Positions 7,873 through 14,991 of a stretch of DNA of 17,397 nucleotides are shown here, piece by piece. This DNA comes from Acidobacteriota bacterium (GTDB taxonomy: Bacteria; Acidobacteriota; Thermoanaerobaculia; Multivoradales; SZUA-115): assembly GCA_003231035.1 (NCBI GenBank), contig QIHU01000373.1, positions 1-17,397 of the forward strand, written 5' to 3'. A program made the position numbers and the translations under genes. Numbering within the stretch: the stretch's first letter is position 1; each line of letters begins with the position of its first letter. The notes beneath the pieces are model-generated. The model was not told the DNA's origin, did not search any database, and saw only the letters and a program-made list of their open reading frames with translations.

Positions 7873-8958
7873 TCAGATCACCAAGTCCCGACTGAGTTCG
7901 GCCACGCTCGGCGCGCCGCACAGCGCCAGGGCGGTATCGACCTCGGCGTTGAGCATCGCCAGCACCTTCTCCACCCCGCGCTGCCCTTCGCCGGCCAGCC
8001 CCCAGAGGACCGGGCGGCCGATGAGCACCGCCTTGGCGCCGAGCGCAAGAGCTTTCACCACATCGGTGCCGCGCCGAATACCCCCATCCAGCAGCAGCGC
8101 AAACTCGTCACCGGCGCCGCGCAGAGCCAGCTCCTCGGCGATCGCCGGCAGGGCCTCGATGGTGGCCACGGCGGTGTCGAGCTGGCGCCCGCCGTGGTTG
8201 GAGACCACGATGCCCGACGCACCGTGCTCCAAGGCACGCGCGGCGTCATCGGCGCGCACGATGCCCTTGATGATCACCGGCAGGTCGGTGACCCCACGCA
8301 GCCACTCGACATCCTTCCAAGTCAAGCCGGGGTCGAGCACTTCACGGACCCAAGCGGCAAGGCCCGAGTCGCCGGAGCGGCGCCCCACCTTACCTTCCTG
8401 ATCGCCGTAGAGATTGGCCGCGGCCAGCCCCTCCGGCAGGTGAAACCGGTTGCGAATATCAGCTTCGCGCCGACCGAGAATCGGCGCGTCGACAGTGAGG
8501 ACAATCGCCCGGCAGCCCGCCGCCTCGACACGTCGAATCAAGGCCTCGGAGGAACCTCGGTCTTTGTAGACATAGAGCTGAAACCACACCGGCCCGCTCG
8601 CCGCTTGGGTGACCTCCTCGACCGGGCGGTTGGACAACGTCGAGAGCACCATCACCGTCCCCGCCTTGCCCGCCGCCCGCACCGTGGCCACTTCTCCTTC
8701 GGGATCGGCCAGCTGGTGAAAGGCGGTCGGCGCGACGATCACCGGCGAGGGCAAGCGGTGACCGAGCACCTGCACGGAGGCGTCGCGGCGGCGCACGTCC
8801 ACCAACACCCGATAGGCCAGCTTCAGCCGTTGGAAGGCGGCCCGATTCTCACTGAGCGTTAGCTCATCGTCGGCGCCGCTGGCGTAGTAGCCATAGGCCA
8901 TCGAACTCATCTTGGCCCGCGCCAAGGGTTCAAACTCACTGAGGTTTACCGGTTCCAT
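7873..8958 (-). CDS. FMN-dependent 2-hydroxyacid oxidase/dehydrogenase (glycolate/lactate oxidase family)
   Basis: 361 aa, cytoplasmic TIM-barrel enzyme oxidising an (S)-2-hydroxyacid to the 2-oxoacid. The ATG at 8958 has GGAG five bases upstream on the minus strand. A longer frame to 9054 is rejected because it would run through a terminator hairpin. Active-site residues align with spinach glycolate oxidase at an offset of one: Y25, Y129 (or Y131), K231, R164, H255 (in SNHGGRQLD) and R258. FMN phosphate-binding elements DGGIRRG and GRPVLWGLAG are present. The spinach Trp108 position is Leu108, as in flavocytochrome b2 (Leu230), so the substrate may be lactate or a longer hydroxyacid rather than glycolate. 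It converges on the regulator gene with only 21 bp between stops. Oxidase and dehydrogenase cannot be told apart here. Confidence 0.9.
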   Translation of the reverse strand: MEPVNLSEFEPLARAKMSSMAYGYYASGADDELTLSENRAAFQRLKLAYRVLVDVRRRDASVQVLGHRLPSPVIVAPTAFHQLADPEGEVATVRAAGKAGTVMVLSTLSNRPVEEVTQAASGPVWFQLYVYKDRGSSEALIRRVEAAGCRAIVLTVDAPILGRREADIRNRFHLPEGLAAANLYGDQEGKVGRRSGDSGLAAWVREVLDPGLTWKDVEWLRGVTDLPVIIKGIVRADDAARALEHGASGIVVSNHGGRQLDTAVATIEALPAIAEELALRGAGDEFALLLDGGIRRGTDVVKALALGAKAVLIGRPVLWGLAGEGQRGVEKVLAMLNAEVDTALALCGAPSVAELSRDLVI

Positions 8959-9111
8959 GGAATCTCCGTACCACCAGCCCTTGCCGTGCTTCCACCGTGG
9001 GGGTCGACAAGAAAAGGCGGCGCGCTCCTCGGCGAGCGCGCCGCACGGTCTCACTTCCCTGGCTAAAGCCGAATGGATCTCAGCAGGTGGAGGAAGACCC
9101 CGCCAGATCGA
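8959..9111 (-). other. Intergenic region between metalloprotease and hydroxyacid oxidase genes
   Basis: 153 bp without a gene. It contains the terminator at 9007-9044 and, next to the oxidase start, a ribosome binding site (GGAG in minus-strand reading, five bases before the ATG). If termination is efficient, the oxidase promoter must lie within about 50 bp upstream of its start; I see no convincing -35/-10 pair there. Confidence 0.5.
9007..9044 (-). terminator. Rho-independent terminator of the metalloprotease gene
   Basis: A perfect 11-bp GC-rich stem (9034-9044 pairs with 9017-9027, loop 9028-9033), followed on the minus strand by TTTTCTTG. It sits 68 bp after the protease stop and 59 bp before the hydroxyacid oxidase start, so it separates the two transcription units. 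Confidence 0.85.
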
Positions 9112-11175
9112 CTACGGGACCACCACGTCCCAACTGTCGGTGCCGCGGCAGTCTTCAAAGCTGAAGGCGGAAATCAGCCGATCCGACCCCGAAATGGCGA
9201 AATCGGCATTGGACAGGTCGAAAAATGCACCTCCCGAGCAGCGCACCTGCACCCGCGCCATGGTCGTTTCCACGTTGGGCACGGTGACCCCGTGCGAACC
9301 ATCGTTAGCCGTATCGCGTAAGACGAAAGGATAGTTCATGCCGCCGTCGATCGACAGCATGATGCTCACTCGCTGGCAGTTGATCGGCGCCGCGGTGGTA
9401 CCGGCCGGATCCCACTGGACGGTCTCGACTCCACCCGAGGTCCAGGTCACTCCAGCGGTGTTCGGACTGGTGACCAGGAATGGCCCACCGACATCCGAAA
9501 CCACCACCTGGTTCGAGTCGTCGTTGATCCCACCGCCGCCCGCTCGGTTGTCCCGCGCGGTCAGGCGGAAGTTCAGCGTCCGAGCATAGGTGGGTAGGAT
9601 CTCGCCGATGGTCGAAGTACCCGCCAGCAGATCGGACTCCTTCGGGAAGGTACGGTACGGGCGATCCACCGGCAGGAAGGAGCGGAAGATGGCCGCATTA
9701 CCGACCGGTGAATTCGGTGCGCCAGCGGGGCCCAGATCGAACTCTTCCCAGGTGTAGGTCAGCGAATCTCCGTTCACGTCGCTGCCCGCGCCACAAAGGC
9801 TGAAGGGGGTGGAGATGGGAATGGTGTAGTCCGCGCCAGCGTCGACCACCGGCACCGTGTTGCCGTTGGCGGTGGCCACGGCGCAACTACTGCCGCCCCC
9901 CACCGTGCTGTATCCAACGATGCTGTCGAGACTGGTGCCATGGAAATAGGCATCGCTATTGAGCTGCAAGTTCTGCGCGCCGCAGATCCCGGCGTAGGCC
10001 ATGATGGTCGCGCCGCTGCCCGGCTCGTAGGCGGTCGGGCCGTTGCGGTTGCCGCCGGAGCAGTTCCCGGAACTGCCATTGAAGGAGTGCGGAGCGTTCC
10101 ACTGGTGTCCAATCTCGTGCGCGACGAAGTCAATGTAGAACGGATCGCCAGTGGGAAAACTCAACCCGGTGACACCCTGCGCCTTGCCGCCCGTGCACAC
10201 CACGCCAAGGCCGGCGACGCCGCCTCCGCCGGTCGAAAAGACGTGGCCGATGTCGTAGTTGGCCGAGCCGATCACCGCATTGACGTTGGTTTGGTTCTGG
10301 CCCAACATGGCGAACCCGTTGCTATTGGTGTACGGATCGGTGGCCGCGTTGGTGTAAATCAACAAGTTGTTGTTGGCCACCAGCACCATGCGAAGGGCGA
10401 CATCGTTCTCGAAGACCTGATTGACGCGGTTGACCGCGGTGACGATCGCCGCTTGTCCTGCCGCGACGGTGCCACCGTGGAAGGCGGTGTACTCGCCGGT
10501 GGCTGCCACCGCCAAACGGTAGGTGCGCAGCATCGTGCCATTGGCAACCTTGAGGCCCGCGGTGAGTGCCGCGCCGTGCCCTTGGGTCGCCGCCGCCGCC
10601 CGGAAGGCACCCGCGTCCGAACGCACGCCACAACTCCAGGTCGCGGCACCGGGATTGTAACTGTCGGCGCGGAAGTAGCTCACATAGTGATCAACATCGC
10701 CCTGGCTGTAGGGATCGATGAAATAGCCACCGCCCGGTGAACGCACCATGGCGTGAAAACCCTGCGGGGTAACGTCGATCCGACCGCTCCTCTGGCGAGA
10801 GTCGGTGCTCCAGATGCGGTAGGTGCGAATCTGGGGGAACTTGGCCGCCAATTCGGGCGCCATGATCGGCGATTCCACGACGAGGAAGGTGTCCATACCG
10901 CCATCCGGTCGCGGCAAAGTGAGGCGAGCCCCTTGAACTCCGGTCAGCTGATTGAGTGCCTCCAGCGGCGCCAGCGCCAGCGCCGCGTCGAGCGCGCCGC
11001 GGTTTAGAGCCACCGTTCGGTAGGCAAAGGGAACGATCGTCCGTTCGCCAACCTGGGTGATCTCATCCTCGGCGCGGTCCTCCCAAGCCCTCTGAGCCAG
11101 TGCGACTCCGGGCAGGCCGAGAAGAACGATGAAAACCAGTGCGCCGGTTACCCGGCGTGAAGTACAACGAGTCAT
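9112..11175 (-). CDS. Secreted reprolysin-like zinc metalloprotease (M12B type)
   Basis: 687 aa. The ATG at 11175 follows a strong AAGGAGG eight bases away. Residues 1-27 form a signal peptide (ALA before QR). The N-terminal pro-region (about 28-205) contains WSCGV with C182, a possible cysteine switch that keeps the proenzyme inactive. The catalytic domain (about 215-430) has the zinc site HEIGHQWNAPH (H353, E354, H357, H363) and the Met-turn IMAYAG (M392), the metzincin signature in its reprolysin form. Later parts are beta-rich: an Ig/PKD-like segment near 445-560 (AGADYTIPISTPFSL, DVNGDSLTYTWEEF) and another Ig-like segment near 575-665. The protein ends in a short tail, SFEDCRGTDSWDVVVP, similar to that of the cohesin-like protein downstream. 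It is probably exported to degrade extracellular protein; the substrate is unknown. Confidence 0.9.
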   Translation of the reverse strand: MTRCTSRRVTGALVFIVLLGLPGVALAQRAWEDRAEDEITQVGERTIVPFAYRTVALNRGALDAALALAPLEALNQLTGVQGARLTLPRPDGGMDTFLVVESPIMAPELAAKFPQIRTYRIWSTDSRQRSGRIDVTPQGFHAMVRSPGGGYFIDPYSQGDVDHYVSYFRADSYNPGAATWSCGVRSDAGAFRAAAATQGHGAALTAGLKVANGTMLRTYRLAVAATGEYTAFHGGTVAAGQAAIVTAVNRVNQVFENDVALRMVLVANNNLLIYTNAATDPYTNSNGFAMLGQNQTNVNAVIGSANYDIGHVFSTGGGGVAGLGVVCTGGKAQGVTGLSFPTGDPFYIDFVAHEIGHQWNAPHSFNGSSGNCSGGNRNGPTAYEPGSGATIMAYAGICGAQNLQLNSDAYFHGTSLDSIVGYSTVGGGSSCAVATANGNTVPVVDAGADYTIPISTPFSLCGAGSDVNGDSLTYTWEEFDLGPAGAPNSPVGNAAIFRSFLPVDRPYRTFPKESDLLAGTSTIGEILPTYARTLNFRLTARDNRAGGGGINDDSNQVVVSDVGGPFLVTSPNTAGVTWTSGGVETVQWDPAGTTAAPINCQRVSIMLSIDGGMNYPFVLRDTANDGSHGVTVPNVETTMARVQVRCSGGAFFDLSNADFAISGSDRLISAFSFEDCRGTDSWDVVVP

Positions 11176-11198
11176 GATCGAAACCTCCTTGACAGGGG

Positions 11199-11211
11199 TG
11201 ACGCCGCGTCA
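11199..11211. promoter_or_regulatory. 13-bp palindrome in the 5' leader of the metalloprotease gene
   Basis: TGACGC and GCGTCA arms around a single central base, 24 bp upstream of the protease start. It could be an operator or a small hairpin next to the ribosome binding site. Only the symmetry is seen; a role is inferred. Confidence 0.3.
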
Positions 11212-11419
11212 GCTCACGGCGGGCAGGCGCGAAGCGATGCCGCGCGCAGAGGCGGGCTCGTTCTGCCTGAACACGGAGGTGAGCTGAACCACACAGAAGC
11301 CACGCTCTAAGATATTCACCGACGATCATACCCTCATTCCGGGGTGAGTCACACCCACAACCACGGATTGCGTCGAATCCGCAAAGAGAGGCGGTAACCG
11401 GCGCGCCTGAGTAACCTTC

Positions 11420-11457
11420 ACTGTCATCTTGCGTTCAGGTTTGGTTCGGTATTATTC
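11420..11457 (+). promoter_or_regulatory. Promoter-like element A with GT(T)C repeats, upstream of the second response regulator
   Basis: It begins ACTGTCATCTTGCGTTCA and ends GGTATTATTC. GT(T)C-starting units occur at 11423, 11433 and 11444, with 10- and 11-bp periods, the spacing typical of tandem sites for OmpR-family dimers. A -10-like TATTAT at 11450-11455 follows TTGCGT (11429-11434) with a 15-bp spacer. A closely similar element with the same geometry lies at 13994-14030. The likely controller is one of the two OmpR-type regulators encoded here. Confidence 0.55.
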
Positions 11458-11461
11458 GTTG

Positions 11462-12136
11462 GTGCGAATTTTGGTGGTCGAAGACGACGTCGAGCTGGCG
11501 CCACTGATCAGTGAGGCGTTCCAGGCGGAAAGCTATGCGGTCGACCTCGTTTCGACCGGCACCGAGGCCGATGAGATGGCCTCGTTCAACGACTACGATC
11601 TGATCGTGCTCGATTGGTCGATTCCGCCACCGAGCGGTATCGATCTGCTGCGCATGTGGCGCCAAGCGGGAGAGCACACCCCGGTCTTGATGCTCACCGG
11701 CCGCATCGGCATTCACGACCGTGTCGATGGCCTGGATTCAGGAGCCGACGACTACTTGACCAAGCCTTTTTCGATGGTCGAACTCCTGGCGCGGACCCGT
11801 AGTCTGCTGCGCCGCCGGGCGAAGTCGCTCTCTCCGTTGGTGGCGGGCGACTTGGAACTCGATCCTTCCACGCGCCAAGTCAGCGTCGCTGGTGAACCCT
11901 TGGATCTTCCTCCGAAAGAGTTTGGAGTCTTGGAGTACTTGCTGCGCCATGTCGACGAGCCGGTCACCCGTACGGATCTGGCCGAGCACGTTTGGGATGA
12001 TTCCTTCGACGCCATGAGCAACGTCATTGATGTTATCCTCTACCGCCTACGCAAGAAGATCGATGGTTCGCGCGATGGCAAGCTACTGCGCACAATCAAG
12101 GGCGTCGGCTACATCCTGCGCAGCACCCGCTCGTAG
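11462..12136 (+). CDS. OmpR/PhoB-family response regulator, paralogue of the one at 7174
   Basis: 224 aa from a GTG at 11462, chosen because it gives MRILVVEDD, the same start as the paralogue; a TTG at 11459 and another at 11429 are in frame but less likely. There is no ribosome site, and the -10-like TATTAT ends six bases before the GTG, so the message may be leaderless. The receiver domain has E7/D8/D9, phospho-acceptor D51, T79 and K101. The winged-helix output domain has PPKEFGVLEYLL, NVIDVILYRLRKKI and GVGYIL. Sequence is very close to the regulator at 7174 through most of the receiver and the helix-turn-helix (shared NDYDL.VLD, GADDYLTKPF, RSLLRRR). The hybrid kinase gene follows after 61 bp and is the natural partner. 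The element just upstream suggests autoregulation. Confidence 0.92.
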   Translation: MRILVVEDDVELAPLISEAFQAESYAVDLVSTGTEADEMASFNDYDLIVLDWSIPPPSGIDLLRMWRQAGEHTPVLMLTGRIGIHDRVDGLDSGADDYLTKPFSMVELLARTRSLLRRRAKSLSPLVAGDLELDPSTRQVSVAGEPLDLPPKEFGVLEYLLRHVDEPVTRTDLAEHVWDDSFDAMSNVIDVILYRLRKKIDGSRDGKLLRTIKGVGYILRSTRS

Positions 12137-12197
12137 CGATTCACTGATCGAGACTCGATCTTCATCCACACCCCATCGCTAGATTTCGTCACCGCGA
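12137..12197 (+). promoter_or_regulatory. 61-bp gap between regulator and kinase genes with a 15-bp palindrome
   Basis: GATCGAG-A-CTCGATC at 12146-12160 is a perfect inverted repeat with a one-base centre. It has no T-run after it, so it is not a standard terminator; it might be an operator or a small processing hairpin. No promoter is obvious, and co-transcription of the two genes is likely. Confidence 0.35.
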
Positions 12198-13994
12198 GTG
12201 TCATCTACCGCACGCCCCGCCGCCGCATCGCGCCTGCCTTGGCTGGTGGTCCTCCTCGGCATCGCGGGGCTGCTCCTGCTGATTACCTCGGATCGCTTGC
12301 GTCAGCACCGACTCGAGCGCCATCTGAAGCGGGTCAGCGCCATCGAGCAGGTGCAGCTCGACATCGCCCTGTCGCATCTGTGGATTGAGGAATATCTCAC
12401 CGGCGATCTGGTGGAGATCCCAGATATTTTCGACCCCATCGCACGAGCCCAAGTGCTCGTCGATGAGCTACTCGGAAACGAGCCTCCGCGGGCGGGCCGC
12501 AAGGTCGCGCCACTGACCCCGCTAGCCACCTCGCCTCAGCTCCTGCAAGCGAACCAACTCCACCAGCGGCTGGCGGAGCTCAACCGCATCTCCCACCGGC
12601 GAATGGACGGCCACGCAGCCGGGCGCGCGGTGGGTTCCGGGTCGGTGACGGATGTGGTTTACGACGGTATCTTCGCCGGTGTCCTCGACTCGGCCCGCCA
12701 GCTCGAGGGGCTGCTGCAAACTGAGATGGTCCAGTTCCGCCATCTCTCCAAGCGGATCTTTCTGATCGCCGTGGCGCTGTGGAGCACCTTGATTGTCAGT
12801 ACCGCGATCACTCTGCACCGGCGCGAACTACGGCGAACCCGCGCCGAGGCGGACCTCGCCGAGAGTCGCAGGACGGTACAACGAGCTCAGAAGATGGATG
12901 CCGTCGGTCGCATGGCAGGCGGTCTCGCCCATGACCTCAACAATTACCTCGCGGCGGTGCGGGGCCATTGCGAGTTGGCGCGCATGAAGCTCAAGAATCA
13001 AGACCCAGCGAGCCACAAGCTGGACGACGCGGTGCGCGTCATCGGCAAGGCCGCCAAACTGATCGAGCGACTGCTGACCTTCAGCTACAGCGAGCCCGCC
13101 GCCCCAGAGGTGGTCAACCCCAACCGAGCGGTGTACTCGGTGGAACGGATCTTCCGTCCCACGATCAGCGAGACCCTCCACCTCGAGACCAGGCTTGCGC
13201 CCGACTTGTGGAACGTCAAGATCGACGCCGACGGCCTCCAGCAAGCTCTCCTCAACCTGCTGCTCAACGCACGCGACGCGATGCCCGACGGCGGAACGGT
13301 GGTCATGGAGACGCGCAACTTGCCCCAGTGGCGAACGACGGACGGTGTCTCCATCGCCGTCATCGACCCCGGCACTGGAATCGCGCCCGAGATCCGCGAC
13401 TCACTGTTCGAGCCCTTCCTCACCACCAAAGCTCACAGTGGCGGGTTCGGTCTTGGACTGTCGATGGTCTCGCAAATCATCGAACAAGCGGGCGGCATCA
13501 TCGTCGTCCACAGCGAAGTAGGCCAGGGATCCACCTTCGATATCCAACTCCCCCGCTGCTCGCTCCCCGAGACGGTCAGTCCCAGCGAGATGAAGGCCAT
13601 CGGGGTCGATCTGCGCGGCCATGAGCGCATTCTGCTGGTCGACGACAATGCCGAGTATCGCCAATCCCTCGAGGCGCTCCTCCGAGGCCTCGGCTATCGC
13701 GTCACTTGCGCGGTCGACGGCCTGGCGGCGCTCGACGCCTGCGAGGCCTCGGACTTTGCCTTCGACCTCATCCTCGCCGATGTCGTCATGCCGGACTTGG
13801 GGGGGCTAGAGCTGATCGAACGCATTCGTCAACGCAAGCCGATCCAGGCGCTGCTCTTGTCGGCACGGGGACGGCTGGAGTGCGAGAGTTTGGGAGTGAA
13901 CATCGACGAGGACCACTTCCTCCACAAACTCGTCTCTCCACTCGAGTTGGCGGCGAGAATGCGAGCACTGCTCGAAGGCGACGAGGAGCTGTAA
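12198..13994 (+). CDS. Hybrid sensor histidine kinase (TM-sensor-TM-HisKA-HATPase-REC)
   Basis: 598 aa from a GTG at 12198, with only a weak ribosome site. A first membrane helix (residues about 13-30), an extracytoplasmic sensor region (about 31-185, mostly helical, no family recognised) and a second helix (about 187-206) are followed by a charged coiled-coil linker. The kinase core has phospho-acceptor H245 in GGLAHDLNNYLA (NtrB-like H-D-x-x-N type), N357 in LLLNARDAM, D390 in IDPGTGI and the G-rich GGFGLGLSMV (415-424). A C-terminal receiver (about 476-595) has D482/D483, acceptor D528 (ILADVVMPD), S556 and K577; the usual Lys-Pro is Lys-Leu here. A hybrid kinase normally needs a later His-phosphotransfer step to reach a regulator; no HPt domain is visible in the window. 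The neighbouring OmpR-type gene and the tethered receiver downstream are candidate partners. Confidence 0.92.
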   Translation: MSSTARPAAASRLPWLVVLLGIAGLLLLITSDRLRQHRLERHLKRVSAIEQVQLDIALSHLWIEEYLTGDLVEIPDIFDPIARAQVLVDELLGNEPPRAGRKVAPLTPLATSPQLLQANQLHQRLAELNRISHRRMDGHAAGRAVGSGSVTDVVYDGIFAGVLDSARQLEGLLQTEMVQFRHLSKRIFLIAVALWSTLIVSTAITLHRRELRRTRAEADLAESRRTVQRAQKMDAVGRMAGGLAHDLNNYLAAVRGHCELARMKLKNQDPASHKLDDAVRVIGKAAKLIERLLTFSYSEPAAPEVVNPNRAVYSVERIFRPTISETLHLETRLAPDLWNVKIDADGLQQALLNLLLNARDAMPDGGTVVMETRNLPQWRTTDGVSIAVIDPGTGIAPEIRDSLFEPFLTTKAHSGGFGLGLSMVSQIIEQAGGIIVVHSEVGQGSTFDIQLPRCSLPETVSPSEMKAIGVDLRGHERILLVDDNAEYRQSLEALLRGLGYRVTCAVDGLAALDACEASDFAFDLILADVVMPDLGGLELIERIRQRKPIQALLLSARGRLECESLGVNIDEDHFLHKLVSPLELAARMRALLEGDEEL

Positions 13995-14030
13995 CTGTCA
14001 CCTTGGGTTCATTTTGGGTCGGATATATTC
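13994..14030 (+). promoter_or_regulatory. Promoter-like element B with GT(T)C repeats, upstream of the tethered receiver gene
   Basis: It begins ACTGTCACCTTGGGTTCA and ends GGATATATTC, about three quarters identical to the element at 11420-11457. Repeat units start at 13997, 14007 and 14018 (10 and 11 bp apart). TTGGGT at 14003-14008 and a -10-like TATATT at 14024-14029 are again 15 bp apart. It starts at the last base of the kinase stop codon and would give the two-gene operon its own promoter, with a leader of about 17 bases. Confidence 0.55.
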
Positions 14031-14052
14031 AGCGACACCGGGGAACAAGCCG

Positions 14053-14991
14053 ATGCACACAGCACTCAATACACTGCTCGTCGACGACAACGCCGAGGTT
14101 CGCCAGGCTCTTCGCGAGTTTCTGCACGAACTCGGCCACCAGGTCACCGAGGCCGCCAACGGCGAGGAAGGCTGGGAGTTGTGGCGGGCGCCGGGCGCCG
14201 GCTTCAACGCCCTCGTGTCGGACTTTTCGATGCCGGGTATCTGCGGCGTCACGCTGAGCGAGCGCATCCGCCAGCACGACCCCAAGGCCGCCATTGTGCT
14301 GGTCTCCAGCCAGCGTGACAATCCCGACCTGTTGCGCAGAGTCGCCCGTGGAGACGTGGTCTTCCTCCACAAGCCGTTCACCCCTCTCGATCTCGACCGG
14401 GCGCTGCGCGGGGCAGCGGACAACACCACGCCCCGGGTGGGCGTCGACGAGAAACCGATCACGCCCGCGCCGGTAGCGCCGATGCGTTCCCTACCCCATC
14501 GGCCACCGCCGAGTGTTTCCGCCCATCGAGCCCCGGCGCGCGGCCAGCGCGTACGAGCCTCTTGGCGGCTGCCCGCCGCCGCCGCGATGGTCGTTGCGCT
14601 GGCCTCCACCGCATGGCTGTTTTACCCGACCTCTCCGGAACTCCCCGCTCCTCCAATACAAACCGTGCGTCGTAGTTCGGAGATCGTCGGTCTCTCCCCG
14701 ACGGGCCAGCTGGACTCCGTACCACACAGCCTGCACTGGGAGAGCTTTCCCGGCGCCTCCGCCTATCGGTGTACCATCTATGGCGTCGATGAGACGGTTC
14801 TCTGGCAGGGTCGATCGACCGAGCCGTCGGTCGAGTTACCGCAAGAAATCCGCTCCCAACTCGGCCCCGGAGTCTCCTACTACTGGCGCACCGAGGCCTT
14901 GACCACCACCGGTGGCCGGCTCGCCGCCTCGCGGTTGGTTCGCATCGACCTCGCGCTCGCAACCGAACCGAATCCAGAGGAGATCCGATGA
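14053..14991 (+). CDS. Membrane-tethered receiver protein: REC domain, TM helix, FN3-like extracytoplasmic domain
   Basis: 312 aa from the ATG at 14053, giving the usual receiver start MHTALNTLLVDDN; GGGGA about ten bases upstream is a weak ribosome site. Residues 1-120 form a complete receiver domain with D11/D12, phospho-acceptor D57 (LVSDFSMPG), S85 and K107 (LHKPF). Residues about 125-172 form a Pro/Arg-rich linker. Residues about 174-191 form one membrane helix. Residues about 200-302 form a beta-sandwich with LHWESFPGASAYRCTIY, LPQEIRSQLGPGVSYYWR and GGRLAASRL, like the FN3-type outer domain found behind the membrane helix of some zinc-finger anti-sigma factors. The receiver would face the cytoplasm and the FN3 part the periplasm. 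There is no DNA-binding or enzyme output. It could sense phosphorylation inside and act on a partner outside, perhaps the coupled cohesin-like protein. The function is unknown. Confidence 0.85.
   Translation: MHTALNTLLVDDNAEVRQALREFLHELGHQVTEAANGEEGWELWRAPGAGFNALVSDFSMPGICGVTLSERIRQHDPKAAIVLVSSQRDNPDLLRRVARGDVVFLHKPFTPLDLDRALRGAADNTTPRVGVDEKPITPAPVAPMRSLPHRPPPSVSAHRAPARGQRVRASWRLPAAAAMVVALASTAWLFYPTSPELPAPPIQTVRRSSEIVGLSPTGQLDSVPHSLHWESFPGASAYRCTIYGVDETVLWQGRSTEPSVELPQEIRSQLGPGVSYYWRTEALTTTGGRLAASRLVRIDLALATEPNPEEIR

Larger units (their letters stand above)
11176..11461. other. Divergent intergenic region between metalloprotease and second regulator
   Basis: 286 bp with no gene. On the minus strand, AAGGAGG near 11182-11188 serves the protease, and a tentative -10 (TATGAT at 11330-11325) has no good -35. 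A 13-bp inverted repeat TGACGC-C-GCGTCA lies at 11199-11211, just upstream of that ribosome site. CAGCTCAC (11210-11217) and GTGAGCTG (11279-11286) form a distant inverted pair. GGGTG-AGTCA-CACCC lies at 11342-11356. On the plus strand the right end holds the promoter-like element at 11420-11457. Confidence 0.6.

Noticed and set aside
7866..7880. TGATCA/GATCA repeats between the convergent regulator and hydroxyacid oxidase genes as a terminator
   Set aside because: The stem is too short, with no GC-rich arm or T-run. It is also partly inside the oxidase stop region.
8959..9054. N-terminal extension of the hydroxyacid oxidase to an upstream start at 9054
   Set aside because: It would run through the terminator hairpin at 9007-9044 and adds residues unlike the family. 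The ATG at 8958 has a good ribosome site and gives the expected N-terminus.
11325..11353. TATGAT on the minus strand as the protease promoter
   Set aside because: The hexamer 17 bp upstream (TGTGAC) matches the -35 consensus poorly, so I do not list it as a feature.
11342..11356. GGGTG-AGTCA-CACCC as an operator for the protease gene
   Set aside because: Arms of five bases are expected by chance in GC-rich DNA, and there is no second copy. Kept only as a note in the intergenic description.
12199..12206. TGTCATCT match to the promoter-like element at the start of the kinase gene
   Set aside because: Only eight bases match, the following repeat units and -10-like box are missing, and it lies within the coding start.
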